This document shows positions 1-8,909 of a stretch of DNA of 64,000 nt, in pieces (position 1 is the stretch's first letter; every line of letters begins with the position of its first letter). The stretch lies in assembly GCA_963718635.1 (NCBI GenBank), contig OY970367.1:1364001-1428000 (forward strand), in the 5' to 3' direction. A model generated the notes under the pieces. It ran no database searches, was not told the DNA's origin, and saw only the letters and a list, made by a program, of their open reading frames with translations. A program made the translations under genes and the position numbers. Source of the DNA: JAIOQJ01 sp963718635 (GTDB taxonomy: Bacteria > Planctomycetota > Planctomycetia > Gemmatales > Gemmataceae).

Positions 1-271
1 AATTGACATCCAAAAGCCGATCGCTCAATTGCTCTAAGCTTTCGACATCATTGATGGTATTAAGCGCATCGACCGTTTCCGTCGGCGCGGCGCCAAACCG
101 CTTCTTCCCTTGGCGCAAGATTGAGCCTCGAAGAGCTTCCACTCGCCCTTCCACTCGCCCTTCGTCGAAGATTTCGTCGCCGATGGAACGACGTATCTCG
201 CGTTGTCGGCTTGCATCGGTCTGCATCGTTTCCGCCATCTCCCACCACTCCTTTCGTTCGACTTCTGGGCG
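1..271 (-). pseudogene. Partial tandem copy of Rpn-like protein C-terminus
   Basis: Directly after the TGA stop (272-274) of the neighbouring Rpn-like gene, the same minus-strand frame stays open to the window edge and again encodes the C-terminal module: ERKEWWEMAETMQTDASRQ, then IGDEIFDEG, a short VEG repeat, GKKRFG and VESLEQLSDRLLDVN. At DNA level bases 1 to about 260 resemble bases 298 to about 602. The copy lacks the nuclease core and has no obvious start of its own, so it is a duplicated tail or the remnant of a second tandem gene. Its open frame despite clear divergence is notable. It continues beyond the window. Confidence 0.7.
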
Positions 272-1414
272 TCACCGCGCCATGAGTTCGTCCCACGAAT
301 TGACATCCAAAAGCCGATCGTTCAATTGCTCTAAGCTTTCGACATCCTTGATGGCATTGAGCGATACGATCGTTTCCGCCGGCGCCAAGCCAAATCGCTT
401 CTTCCCTAGGCGCATGACGGAACTGCGAAGAGCTTCCACCAGTCCTTCTACTCGCCCTTTCGCCAGTCCTTTAGCTAGCCCTTCGACATGTCCTTCGTCG
501 AAGATTTCGTCGCCGATGGAACGACGTATCTCGCGGATGTCGCGTTGTCGGCTTGCATCGGTCTGCATCGTTTCTGCCATCTCCCACCACTCCTTTCGTT
601 CGTTGGGCGGCCGTCGCCACGATGCCCACGTGATCAACAGCCGCAACAGATCGTACCAGCGCACTTTATCCTTGCCGTGCAATTCGTCCAACTGCTGGAG
701 CGCGTTGCGGAAGGCCGATTCGAACTCGGCTTTCTCCGCCCCTTCCAATCTTATCACGGCCAGCACGTGGAGAAATGCCTCTTCGCTGTTCAGCAGCGTT
801 CTCGAATCGTGCTTGGCCAGTTCCCAAAAGATCGGCTCCCAAGAAGGCATCAGCTTCAATAGCGCTTCGGGGGCATCAATGAGGTCGATTAGTCTCTTCG
901 AAGTAGTCCATGGCCAGGCGCCGGTGTGCAAGACAATGGGCACGACGGGAGTCAACTGCAACGGCGAACGCGGCGGCGTTGTCTTCTCCCGTTCTTTCCA
1001 CTGCCGTTCCCAATAAAAGGCAGCGTAGAGGAATGTCCGCAACGGCATGCGCGGATCGGGCGTTGATTGATGCTCCAACAGTATGCAGATGAGAATCGTC
1101 TGATCCCGGTCGCCGCGGCGAAACGGGATTTCACAGAGAATGTCCGCTTCCCGGCCACGCCAGTCATCCATCAGGTGTTCCCGAGGCAGAATGCGGACAC
1201 GCTCGAAGTCGAGATGGGCAGCAATCTCCGGAATCGCCTCCAGCAGAAAGCCACGCAAGTTGGCGGCATTCGAGAGCGAATCGCGTATGGCACGATCCGC
1301 GAAATCGCGGAGTGGGTTGTCAACCATGTGGGCTTCCATGTTTACGGCTTCAACTGACGCGACAACAAGACGCTTCGAGCCCGATAACAAAAGTGGACTG
1401 GAAAGAGCTTCCAT
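272..1414 (-). CDS. Rpn/YhgA-like PD-(D/E)XK nuclease family protein
   Basis: The family is related to recombination-promoting nuclease (Rpn) and transposase_31 proteins, common as multicopy genes in cyanobacteria and planctomycetes; its cellular role is not established. Visible nuclease-like residues are D91 in READILCE and E114/Q116 in ILLEHQS, matching the D...ExQ pattern. The middle (about residues 150-270) is helical. The C-terminus carries a VEGLAKGLAKGRVEGLVEAL repeat followed by GKKRFG, typical of the family's variable tail. An AAGG motif lies close upstream of the ATG at 1414, but homologous sequence really begins near MVDNPLRDFADRAIRDSL (ATG 1327), so the first 29 residues may not be translated. 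A second C-terminal module follows the stop in frame. Confidence 0.75.
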   Translation of the reverse strand: MEALSSPLLLSGSKRLVVASVEAVNMEAHMVDNPLRDFADRAIRDSLSNAANLRGFLLEAIPEIAAHLDFERVRILPREHLMDDWRGREADILCEIPFRRGDRDQTILICILLEHQSTPDPRMPLRTFLYAAFYWERQWKEREKTTPPRSPLQLTPVVPIVLHTGAWPWTTSKRLIDLIDAPEALLKLMPSWEPIFWELAKHDSRTLLNSEEAFLHVLAVIRLEGAEKAEFESAFRNALQQLDELHGKDKVRWYDLLRLLITWASWRRPPNERKEWWEMAETMQTDASRQRDIREIRRSIGDEIFDEGHVEGLAKGLAKGRVEGLVEALRSSVMRLGKKRFGLAPAETIVSLNAIKDVESLEQLNDRLLDVNSWDELMAR

Positions 1415-1437
1415 CCGCCTTATATCGTCTCATAGCG

Positions 1438-2439
1438 CTACTTCAGCCGTTGCACCCAAGCGGTCAGCACTTTGGCAACCTCAGCCATTTTTTCGCCGGA
1501 GCACTCTTCGGGCAAGTCGGTCAATTTGTGCCAATGTCGATATTTGAAGTCGATGATGTCCACCGCAGGAATGCCCGCCCGATTGAGCGCGATATGGTCG
1601 TCCTGCACGTCAGGACCAGCCTCGTTGCGGAACGATTTTACTCCTTGCCGTTCGGCTTCCTGCCAGATCGATTCGAGCACTTCGCCCGCGCGGAAGAGGG
1701 AGTTGATCTCTTTGGGATAAGTAGCCCCTTTCCCTGCGAACAAATCGAGTAACACGGCAGCGATATATTGGTGATTCGGTTTTTCTTTCAAATACTGCTT
1801 CGCGAAATACTCCGATCCGAGGAAGAAGCGATCGCGATTTTCGTTGATGAATTCCTCCCCGTCGAAAATCACGAAATCAACGCCGACTTGCGTGGGCAGG
1901 TTCGTCATGTGATGAGCGAGTTCCATCATGAAAGCGACAGTCGATGTGCCGTCATTGGCGCTCAAGAATGGCTTATGCCAATCGCGTTCGCGCGGCTCCT
2001 GATCGGCAATAGGACGGGTGTCGTAATGCCCACAAATCATCACCCGTCGCTTGGCGTTGGCGTTCCAAGTCACGATCATGTTCGCCATGGGCACGGCCGC
2101 CTTTTGGCTGGGCTGCTTTCCTTCGAACTTCTGCCATTCGACCGACGCGCCCTGTTTCTCAAAATGTTTTTGCAAAATTTCACGCTGTTTGCTCATGCCT
2201 TCCGAACCGCTGATGCGCGTGCCGATGCTGCAAAGGTCCTTCAAATACTCCATCGAGCGCTTGGCCTCGAAAGGCACTGCTTTAACGGCAGCCGGCGTCT
2301 CATCCTCGCGATCGGCGGCGAATTTATCGGCAGCGCAAGCGTCGGGCGCCTGTTGGCGACCTAAGAATAGCGCCACAGTCAAACCTCCGCAAAGAATGGC
2401 AAGAATGATCCGTCGGCTTGCGAGCAACATCCGTATCAT
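1438..2439 (-). CDS. M28 family zinc peptidase, exported (glutaminyl cyclotransferase-like)
   Basis: Predicted exported or membrane-anchored peptidase of family M28, the fold shared by aminopeptidases and glutaminyl-peptide cyclotransferases. A hydrophobic N-terminal segment (residues 10-26) precedes a catalytic domain. Metal-ligand motifs are visible: CGHYDTRP (H138, D140), ANDGTS (D163), FDGEEF (E195/E196), and a late histidine in KYRHWHKLTD, where the YRHWHK context is typical of the glutaminyl cyclotransferase branch. The start at 2439 is chosen because GGAGAG lies about 8 bases upstream; a longer reading frame to 2685 would overlap the divergent DUF1559 gene and has no homology-like sequence. 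Substrate unknown. Confidence 0.85.
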   Translation of the reverse strand: MIRMLLASRRIILAILCGGLTVALFLGRQQAPDACAADKFAADREDETPAAVKAVPFEAKRSMEYLKDLCSIGTRISGSEGMSKQREILQKHFEKQGASVEWQKFEGKQPSQKAAVPMANMIVTWNANAKRRVMICGHYDTRPIADQEPRERDWHKPFLSANDGTSTVAFMMELAHHMTNLPTQVGVDFVIFDGEEFINENRDRFFLGSEYFAKQYLKEKPNHQYIAAVLLDLFAGKGATYPKEINSLFRAGEVLESIWQEAERQGVKSFRNEAGPDVQDDHIALNRAGIPAVDIIDFKYRHWHKLTDLPEECSGEKMAEVAKVLTAWVQRLK

Positions 2440-2565
2440 GAGGACTCTCCGTCGCGAAACAATTTCAAAGGCGGTTGTTATGATAATACTTGCAGTCAAT
2501 TGGTACGAGACGAAAATCGCGGGCGGTCGGTCGTCTGAAGTTTCATTGCTCCGGAGAAGCGTTAT
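2440..2565. promoter_or_regulatory. Divergent promoter region
   Basis: This 126-base gap separates the divergent M28 peptidase and DUF1559 genes and must hold promoters for both. I see no clear operator or palindrome. Confidence 0.4.
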
Positions 2566-3420
2566 ATGCCCCGTGTCGTCGCTATCGTGCTGGTGCTGCT
2601 TGCCGTCTTGCTTGCGTTCGGCTTGGCCCTTCCTGTGATTTACCGCGTGCGCGACGATGCCGAGTTCCGCCGCTGTCAGAACCATCTACGGCTGATTGCT
2701 TCAATCGGCATGCCTTATTCGGCGGCGCCAGGCCAAGCGCTGCCCGCGAAAGCCAACGATTTTTTCCCGGCCGGGACATTGATGAATCCCAATCTTAAGC
2801 CCGAGCAAAGGCTAAGTTGGTGCGTTTCAATCATGGGGGCTATCGAGCAAATCCCCGATGAGAAGGCCAACGAGCCGAGGAAAAAGACACACCGGTTTTC
2901 CGATCTACTCGCCGGGCTCGACGTAACTAAATCATGGGATGCCGAGGCGAATGCGAGAGCTGCCCATACGCGTAACGTGGTTTTGCTCTGCCCTGCCCAA
3001 AATCCGGCGCCTTCCGGAGAACTGGCGTTGACCAACTACCTTGGCAACGGCGGCATCGGTTTGGACACGCCTACGCTTTCGTTGGAACAAGCGGGCAAGG
3101 CAGCCGGCGTCTTTCGCTATGATATGCCGACACCATTGGCCGCGATCAACGGTGGAGATGGCCTGTCGAACTCGATTGCCGTCGTTGAATCAACTCGCGA
3201 TTTGGGACCGTGGGTACAGGGCGGCCCGGCAACTGTACGCTGTCTCGATTCGAAGGAGCAACCTTATCTTGGGCCTGCCCGATTTTATTCCGGTTGTCAT
3301 CGAGGACGGGGCAACTTCGCCATCGCCGACGGCTCTGTCCGCGTGCTGACCGATCAAACGAATCCGGACATCTTCCGCGCGTTGCTGACTATCCAAGGAA
3401 ATGAAACCTTCGAGAACTGA
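2566..3420 (+). CDS. DUF1559 family protein (pseudopilin-related)
   Basis: 284-residue protein of the large planctomycete DUF1559 family. The N-terminus MPRVVAIVLVLLAVLLAFGL is one membrane helix, followed by RCQNHLRLIASIGM, which corresponds to the QCxNNLRQIGLA region after the helix in pseudopilin-like family members. The C-terminal signature of the family is present as HRGRGNFAIADGSVRVLTD (usually HxGGxNVxFxDGSV). The canonical prepilin cleavage motif (GFTLIELLVV) is absent, so this is a divergent member that is probably simply membrane anchored. Function unknown; the family is linked to surface or secretion structures only by analogy. It is followed after about 65 bases by the GT39-like gene. 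Confidence 0.8.
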   Translation: MPRVVAIVLVLLAVLLAFGLALPVIYRVRDDAEFRRCQNHLRLIASIGMPYSAAPGQALPAKANDFFPAGTLMNPNLKPEQRLSWCVSIMGAIEQIPDEKANEPRKKTHRFSDLLAGLDVTKSWDAEANARAAHTRNVVLLCPAQNPAPSGELALTNYLGNGGIGLDTPTLSLEQAGKAAGVFRYDMPTPLAAINGGDGLSNSIAVVESTRDLGPWVQGGPATVRCLDSKEQPYLGPARFYSGCHRGRGNFAIADGSVRVLTDQTNPDIFRALLTIQGNETFEN

Positions 3421-3485
3421 TCTCGCTTGAACCGTTATCGGAATCAGCGCGCGACTTACTATATTCTCTCCAATGAATCCTCTTT

Positions 3486-5223
3486 TTGCTAAAGGCGAGT
3501 CGTCATCTCAACGCAGCGCTGCCCTGGATGGCGTTGTCCACTATTTTTGTCATCGGCCTTCCGCTTTTTATCTGCATGCCGTTATGGGTAGACACCACTT
3601 ATCACGATCTCAGTGCGCAACATCCTTTGGGGCGGCGTTCATTATCGAGATATTTTCGAAACGAACTTGCCCGGAATGGTCTGGCTGCATGCTTTGGTCC
3701 GCCCAATTGTCGGCTGGTCGTCTGAGGCCATCCGGGCTGTCGATCTGAGCGTCGTTGGCTCATCGATTCTCTTGTTGGCGCTTTGGCTCAAACGCCTGGG
3801 GATATCACTCCCGGCGCGGACCTGGTTCGTTGCCGGCTGTTTCTTCTTCTACATGTTCGAAACGGAATTCATCCATTGTCAACGCGATGGCTGGATGCTG
3901 CTGCCGACGGTCATCGCAACGCATGGCCGAGGTAGGCAGATCGCGCGAGCTTCGGCGTGTCCGAAGTGGCGACTATTCTTGTTTGGCTTTCTCGAAGGAG
4001 TCTTTTGGGCTTCCGCTGTCTGGATCAAGCCGCACTGTTTGGTGCCAGCGCTTCTCGTATGGCTAAGCAGTGCTCGCCATCTGGCCGGGTTAGGCAGAAG
4101 AGTGTTCTTTGCCGATTTTTTCGGGTTGCTTGCCGGCGGCTTGTTGATCGGCGGCGCTGGCAGCGCCTGGTTGATAGTCACCGGGACTTGGCCCTATATG
4201 TGGGACGTTCTTCTGAATTGGAATGCTGAGTATTACAAATGGACGCCGGACGAGATGAACCATCGGCTTTCGATGGTGATCATGTACTTTGCTCCCTGGA
4301 GTCTCATCCACCTGGCCGCCTTGCCGATGGCCTTTCTCGCACTATACCGGGCACGCATTTGGATCTGGGGCGCTACAAATGGTGTTTCTTCGCAACAGCT
4401 CGACCGCGCTTTGCTGTCGGCCTTATATCTGGGTTGGCTGTTTGAGGCCGTCATCCTTCAAAAGAGTTTTGATTACTCGCAGGCGCCTGTTCACTTTATC
4501 GCCTTCGCGCTTGTCACCTCGTACCGCTGGCCGGTCGCGCCAATCTTCATTTCCTGGTGTCTTCTTGGCGGCACGATCAATCAATACGTCCTTCCGGAAT
4601 TAGGCGACTCTTGGCTTAGCCATTTCAAGAAGGTGAAGCCGTTTACCTATCAGCAAATTGTGCCGCAGCACGTTTTGGTCTACCGCCGCTGGGCGCATCT
4701 TTGGTCGCGCTGCCTTCATGAAGGAAGTTCGCCGGATATCAAAGATCGGCTCAGTTTCTACCAAGGAATTCACTGCGTGCCGAGTTGGGTCGAGCTTGAT
4801 GAGGTGAGAAAATTTCTCGAGACGCTCGATTTGCAAGATGGCGACCTCGTCTGTTGGGACGACGCCACCCATCCGCTTTATTTGGATCTAAAAATTAAGC
4901 CGGCTATCCGCTTCATGCACGTGAACACGTCGCTCGATTTTCGCAGCAAACGCCCGGTAATCCGCCAGGAACTGATCGACAGCGGGCACAAGTATGTCGT
5001 GAACGATAGTGCCGTCGCTGAGTTCATTTACCAAACCGATTTATCCGAGTCGCCTGAGGATCGCCCGTTGGATCTGCCCGTTCATTTTCCCGAGTGCTGC
5101 CGCGAAATCTATCCGTGGAATCAGCCAGCGATATTCAAGTGCGGCCGATTCTGGGTTCATCGAGTTGAAAAGCCGATCGGCTACATCCGACTGCCGCATC
5201 CTAAGTTTTTGGATATGCCGTGA
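3486..5223 (+). CDS. GT39-like integral membrane glycosyltransferase (frameshifted near 3612)
   Basis: Polytopic membrane protein resembling lipid-phosphosugar-dependent glycosyltransferases of the GT39/ArnT (PMT_2) type. The first part, read from 3486, gives helix MALSTIFVIGLPLFICMPLW followed by VDTTYHDLS, the position of the catalytic acidic residue in the first periplasmic loop. At about 3612 the frame must move by one base to continue as VRNILWGGVHYRDIFETNLPGM and about ten further hydrophobic segments, then a soluble C-terminal domain from about residue 360 of the second part. One extra base in GATCTCAGTG would explain the break. The true start is unclear (TTG 3486, ATG 3528, or ATG 3473 with another slip). 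Acceptor unknown. Confidence 0.7.
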
Positions 5224-5280
5224 TGGGGCCATTTTCGAGCGTGGAGCGGACATCGGGCTGGAATTGCCAAGGCCGGGCAT

Positions 5281-5371
5281 GTAGCACAAGCGTCTCGCTT
5301 GTGCGGACAACGCGCCTAAACGTATTGCTTCTGCGCCATTAGGAAGCGCACAAGCGCGACGCTTGTACTAC
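5281..5371. repeat. Palindromic intergenic repeat (CACAAGCG type)
   Basis: Two inverted arms of 25 bases, 5281-5305 and 5347-5371, match with few differences around a 41-base loop. Each arm is itself a small dyad (CACAAGCG-n3-CGCTTGTG). It lies shortly downstream of the glycosyltransferase stop and could act as a terminator. The rest of the gap, 5372-5618, holds nothing I can identify. Confidence 0.7.
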
Positions 5372-5618
5372 GTCACGACGATTAGTGCGGTAAATCATCG
5401 GCTCTCGAAGTCTCGTCAGAGATAAACACGGCGTGCGGATTCTTGGTAAGTGTGTTCAAGATCGATCAAAATTCGAAGGCTGGAACTGAGCGCCAAGGGT
5501 ATCGTTGGCGGGGTCTCGCCGACTTGCATGGGGCGTCGCCAGACGCCGAGGATTGTCCCTTCCGGGCCCAGGGGGCATAATGCCTCTTAAGTTCGAACGG
5601 GCCTTCCCACATTGGCCT

Positions 5619-5790
5619 TCACTCCTTGCCCAACAACAAGTGCACGACCCAACAACCGCGCACGTGCGGGCCATTCCCGCGACAGTGCTCGATAATCTCC
5701 TCGCTATCGCAGCCGGCATCCATCAATGCATCGGCTAAGATCGGCACCCGGCCAAAGGCGCGTTCTTCGTAAATGGGGTGGGCCAATGCG
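5619..5790 (-). pseudogene. C-terminal fragment, paralogue of the 6523-7326 protein
   Basis: The minus strand encodes PIYEERAFGRVPILADALMD, then AGCDSEEIIEHCRGNGPHVR and GCWVVHLLLGKE with a stop. This matches almost residue for residue the last 55 residues of the complete gene at 6523-7326. Nothing of the upstream 200 residues is present, and the sequence before the match has no similarity to that gene. It is therefore a truncated duplicate, best read as a gene remnant left by local recombination between paralogues. Confidence 0.75.
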
Positions 5791-5793
5791 CTT

Positions 5794-6192
5794 TTAGACC
5801 TCGAGCCCAAATTCGTTCTGGTTGCCGAAGTTGCCGTAAGCGAAGCGCTTCAAGAAGCGAAACCCTGCAATGCCTTGGAATCCGGATGGGGTAGAAGAGA
5901 CGCCGACAGCTACGATATCTTCATCACACCCGATGATTGGGATCTGAACGCGGATAGCATAGAGCGGGTGGGGTCCTGAGTAGGCGCCTCCAAGTTGCGC
6001 CATGCCCATTGCCGCGCTTCCACAGAGCAGGCAGTCGTCTTCATCCAAAACGAGTTCGAAGGCTGAGTGTTCCGATCCGGCCCCGGTGACCGCGAGAAGT
6101 TCTCGCGTTGTGAGTTGACCGCCGATTGACAGTGTCAAGACAATCTCGATTTTCGGCCTTCCGCGGACCAAGGGCCAGGAAGCGCGTGGCAT
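5794..6192 (-). CDS. Clan AA (retropepsin-like) aspartic protease homologue with altered active site
   Basis: 132 residues starting MPRASWPLVRGRPKIEIVL. The layout is that of small bacterial retropepsin-like proteins: a first beta strand, LLAxTGAGS flap-side motif, EDDCLLCG, GAYSGPHPLYAIRVQIP, and a final GFQGIAGFRFLKRFAYGNFG. In active relatives the motif is LxDTGAGS; here residue 35 is Val (codon GTC instead of GAC), so the catalytic aspartate is missing. The ATG at 6192 shares its A with the TGA of the upstream DUF5678-like gene (TGATG), has GGGAG 9 bases upstream, and indicates translational coupling. Either an inactivating mutation, a base error, or a non-catalytic member. Confidence 0.65.
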   Translation of the reverse strand: MPRASWPLVRGRPKIEIVLTLSIGGQLTTRELLAVTGAGSEHSAFELVLDEDDCLLCGSAAMGMAQLGGAYSGPHPLYAIRVQIPIIGCDEDIVAVGVSSTPSGFQGIAGFRFLKRFAYGNFGNQNEFGLEV

Positions 6193-6449
6193 CAATGCGT
6201 CTCCCAAATGTGGTCGATCGCACTGTAATCTCTGCTTGCCTCAATGCAATAACGGCGGGAGGAATCGGGTTCGATTAGGCGAAGAACTCCCAGAGCCTCA
6301 GTCAGTGTGTCGGTAACCGCAACCACTTGCCCGCCGGCAATGCCAACATACTTGCCTGCATAGGGCGACGCCGGGTTTGAGCGGGCATCTCGACTGATCT
6401 GGTCAGCTAACGTTCGGTTTTGTTCCAGAATCGCGGAAAGAGACGGCAT
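6192..6449 (-). CDS. DUF5678-like small protein
   Basis: 85-residue protein with the DUF5678-like pattern: YAGKYVGIAGGQVVAVTDTL, then TEALGVLRLIEPDSSRRYCIEAS. The family is frequently encoded next to small clan AA protease-like genes, as here, where the stop overlaps the next start by one base. A GAGG motif 7 bases before ATG 6449 supports the start. A joint role with the downstream protein is inferred only from the coupling; no biochemical function is known to me. Confidence 0.65.
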   Translation of the reverse strand: MPSLSAILEQNRTLADQISRDARSNPASPYAGKYVGIAGGQVVAVTDTLTEALGVLRLIEPDSSRRYCIEASRDYSAIDHIWETH

Positions 6450-6522
6450 TATTCAGTCCTCGATCGAGCAGCTTTCAATAGGAAGATGATAACACCGCGT
6501 GGTCGTTTCCGGCAACCTCCTT

Positions 6523-7326
6523 TCACTCCTTCCCCAACAGCAAATCAACAACCCAACAACCACGCACGTGCGGGCCATTGCCGCGACAGTGCTCGATAAT
6601 CTCCTCACTATCGCAGCCGGCATCCATCAATGCGTCGGCCAAGATCGGCATCCGGTCGAAGGCGCGTCCTTCGTAAATGGCTTTGGCCAGATCAACGACT
6701 GTTGAGGTGAACCAGCGGGGATCAGGAGTGACGGGCCGGAAGGGCTTGCCGAAAATGTCGCGGAGAAGCCGCGCAATCTTCATCTGCCCTCGAATCTTCG
6801 GAGGCTCAATCTGTTGTTCGCTCTCGCTTCTCTTTTCCGAAAACCCGAATGCAGCAGCCTGCTCGATTGCAGTGGTACAATACTCGACAGCATCGCCCGA
6901 TCCGCCAGTAAAGCTCTCACGCGGTTTATCCCTTAAGCACATAAGTGCGGCGTGCGCAATCGCGGATTCAGCGTTGCAGTGACGCTCTTCGTCACTGGAT
7001 TGATTCCACACTTCTCCAACGAGTTGATATATCCCAGCAATAGCGCGACCAATCTCGCCTTCTATGCTGCTTTCAGGTAAACGTGGATTGATAGTGGTAA
7101 CAAACTCATCCCAAAGCGCGTTCGCGATCGCTTCGGCGGCCAGATCGTCTGCGCAGCGTTCCGCGGTTTCGATCGCGACCCTGATTCTCGGATCAAAGAA
7201 ATCAGCAATATGAAGTCGGCAACAAGACACCATAAGTAGCCGAACCTGTCGCGTAGTTGCGCGCTTTCTAACAAAGTTGTACATCTCCTTATAGAGTGAA
7301 CCATTCATCCATTGGTGTTCTACCAC
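6523..7326 (-). CDS. Gemmataceae-type uncharacterised protein (FGKPFRPV / ADALMDAG motif)
   Basis: 267 residues of a family very abundant in Gemmata-like planctomycetes. Diagnostic features are RLLMVSCCRLHIADFF near the N-terminus, a helical alanine-rich middle, LLRDIFGKPFRPVTPDPRW, AKAIYEGRAFDRMPILADAL, and the C-terminal GPHVRGCWVVDLLLGKE. Function is unknown. The GTG at 7326 is preferred because the residues just after it align with the usual family N-terminus; ATG 7308 is the alternative. The start overlaps the stop of the broken small gene upstream. A truncated paralogue lies 0.75 kb downstream. Confidence 0.75.
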   Translation of the reverse strand: MVEHQWMNGSLYKEMYNFVRKRATTRQVRLLMVSCCRLHIADFFDPRIRVAIETAERCADDLAAEAIANALWDEFVTTINPRLPESSIEGEIGRAIAGIYQLVGEVWNQSSDEERHCNAESAIAHAALMCLRDKPRESFTGGSGDAVEYCTTAIEQAAAFGFSEKRSESEQQIEPPKIRGQMKIARLLRDIFGKPFRPVTPDPRWFTSTVVDLAKAIYEGRAFDRMPILADALMDAGCDSEEIIEHCRGNGPHVRGCWVVDLLLGKE

Positions 7327-7553
7327 TGAGCCTCCGAATTTTTGCTTGCGACAAGCTCATTTTCGCGCCGCTGCGCAAGGAATCGGCGCATCACGGGAAC
7401 AAGCTCTTCATCTTCCACGTCGCAGATCGACTCCACGTGGGAATCGCGAGCCATCATCGCAAACTACGAAAGCCATTGCCCCATGCGCATCTCGGGATTG
7501 AGATCGCTCAGTTCAGCGAATAAATCGATCACCTGTTGGCGTTCGTGCGTCAT
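7320..7553 (-). pseudogene. Small planctomycete protein with an internal stop
   Basis: From ATG 7553 the frame gives MTHERQQVIDLFAELSDLNP then EMRMGQWLS, a TAG stop (7464-7466, codon 30), and continues in the same frame as FAMMARDSHVESICDVEDEE, LVPVMRRFLAQRREN to a stop at 7320. The MGQ(L/W)...A...DVEDEEL layout is that of a small planctomycete family of about 75-80 residues. Only one codon separates it from an intact gene. Its end overlaps the GTG start of the next gene, suggesting an original coupled pair. Confidence 0.55.
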
Positions 7554-7583
7554 GGGCAAACGATCTCCAACACTTCGATTGCA

Positions 7584-7946
7584 TCATGCAATCGCTTTTA
7601 CGCTTTTGCGGTCAAGTTTCGAGTAGACTTGCTCGATTAAGTCGCGCAGTTCCTCCGCGATTTCTTTAGGCGGAAAGCCCGCCAGTGCCGCCGCAATGAG
7701 CCTCTCGGCTTCGCGTAGTTCGCCGCATTGGATAGCTAAACTGGCGGCGCTGCGGTGCAGCACGGAGCGAGTCGGTTCGAAATCAAACGCTCCCGACACA
7801 AGATTGGCCGCATCCTTTTCCGCAGTAAACGCTTCGCGCAGGTACTTCAGGAACGACGGCTGGTCTCCGTGCCGCCTGGCGTTCATCGCATTGTCCACGA
7901 GTTCCATTGCCTCATGATGCCGAGTCTCGGATTGTTCAATGCTCAT
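7584..7946 (-). CDS. Uncharacterised TPR-like helical protein
   Basis: 120 residues beginning MSIEQSETRHHEAMELVDNA. The composition is almost wholly helical with a repeat-like RHGDQPSFLKYLREAFTAEKDAA and a conserved AIQCGELREAERLIAAALAG segment, ending in IPKEIAEEL-type helices. Similar short proteins occur beside PD-(D/E)XK-like genes in planctomycetes and cyanobacteria. The start overlaps the end of the upstream Rpn-like gene by 11 bases, so the two are probably co-translated. No function assigned. Confidence 0.6.
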   Translation of the reverse strand: MSIEQSETRHHEAMELVDNAMNARRHGDQPSFLKYLREAFTAEKDAANLVSGAFDFEPTRSVLHRSAASLAIQCGELREAERLIAAALAGFPPKEIAEELRDLIEQVYSKLDRKSVKAIA

Positions 7947-8871
7947 CGCGCTGCGACCCATTCTGTATTCCGTTGGGAATCTGCTTGCGGAAGTCCTCCA
8001 GGCTGCCGGCGTGGACCGCTCCAAGAAGAAGACTGCGCAGAATACTCAGGCCGTTGACGGCCTCTAAGTGGACGGGCACATCGGCAGGAAGTGCGCCGAA
8101 CTTGTCTTGCAGCACCTCGAGTACTGATCGGACACTTTGTTCCCGCCGAAAGACGTTTTCCCAGCTCTTGATGAATTTAGATTCACGCATGTTCCACCCC
8201 TTGAGTGCATGATGCCAAATAGCTTGCTCATTAACTGCATCGGCAAATGTTCGAGCCAGCACAGCGTAATCGGTTCGCCGCGATGCCTGTGGTTCGAGTG
8301 CGGCAAGCTCCTTCCACCGTTCAATAGCACCCGATTCATTGCCGCCTTGCATCAGCGGAATCCACGGCAACGCGGACAGTGGCGCCTTGCCTTCTGCGAC
8401 CTGTTGCAAAACGTCCTCGGCCTTCACGCAGCCAAGTTTCTTTCCTGCACAAGCAGGCGTGATTCCATGACGGCGCTTAACCACGAAGAAGTTCGTGAGC
8501 CTGTGCCGAAGCCGGTGAGGTTGACGACCACCGCACCAATCTCAAAGCGATCGCCGCGTTCGTTCGAAGGCTTTTCCTCGATCCATAATGATCCAAGGTA
8601 GCCAAGCAATCGGCCAAACATCACTGCGTCCGGCTCGATGTTAAATTCAACGACAATCGCCCACGGTCGATGATTTTCGTCGAGACGTTCGACATGCGCT
8701 ACGGTATCACAGGTCCGGTCCGGCTGTCCAGGATAGGGCAAGCGACGCGTGTCGATCCAGCGGACAAAGTTCATTTCCAAGACATTGATGCCAAGCAACC
8801 ACGCCAGCAGCTGCGCCGGATCGAGCTTGAGCAGATATCGGCACGCTTTGTCAAACGAGCCTTTCCCCCAT
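7936..8871 (-). CDS. Rpn-like PD-(D/E)XK family protein (two frameshifts)
   Basis: Reconstructed protein of about 310 residues. The N-terminus reads GSFDKACRYLLKLDPAQLLA in the frame that continues to WIDTRRLPYPGQPDRTCDTV and HRPWAIVVEFNIEPDAVMFG, the presumed nuclease-like core. An ATG with a good upstream GGAG lies at 8871, but it joins that frame only if the run of five Gs after it is read as four. Near 8427 the frame must shift again to continue as VKAEDVLQQVAEG, LPWIPLMQGG and WNMRESKFIKSWENVF. Both halves belong to one known planctomycete architecture, so the breaks look like sequence errors or recent mutations. Confidence 0.6.
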
Positions 8872-8909
8872 CGGCCTTTACTCCTTCAATAAATGTGAGC
8901 ACGACTACA

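Noticed and set aside
3..1016. Long plus-strand open frame with serine/arginine-rich repeats
   Set aside because: It is the antisense of the Rpn-like gene and its tandem tail; composition is that of a shadow frame.
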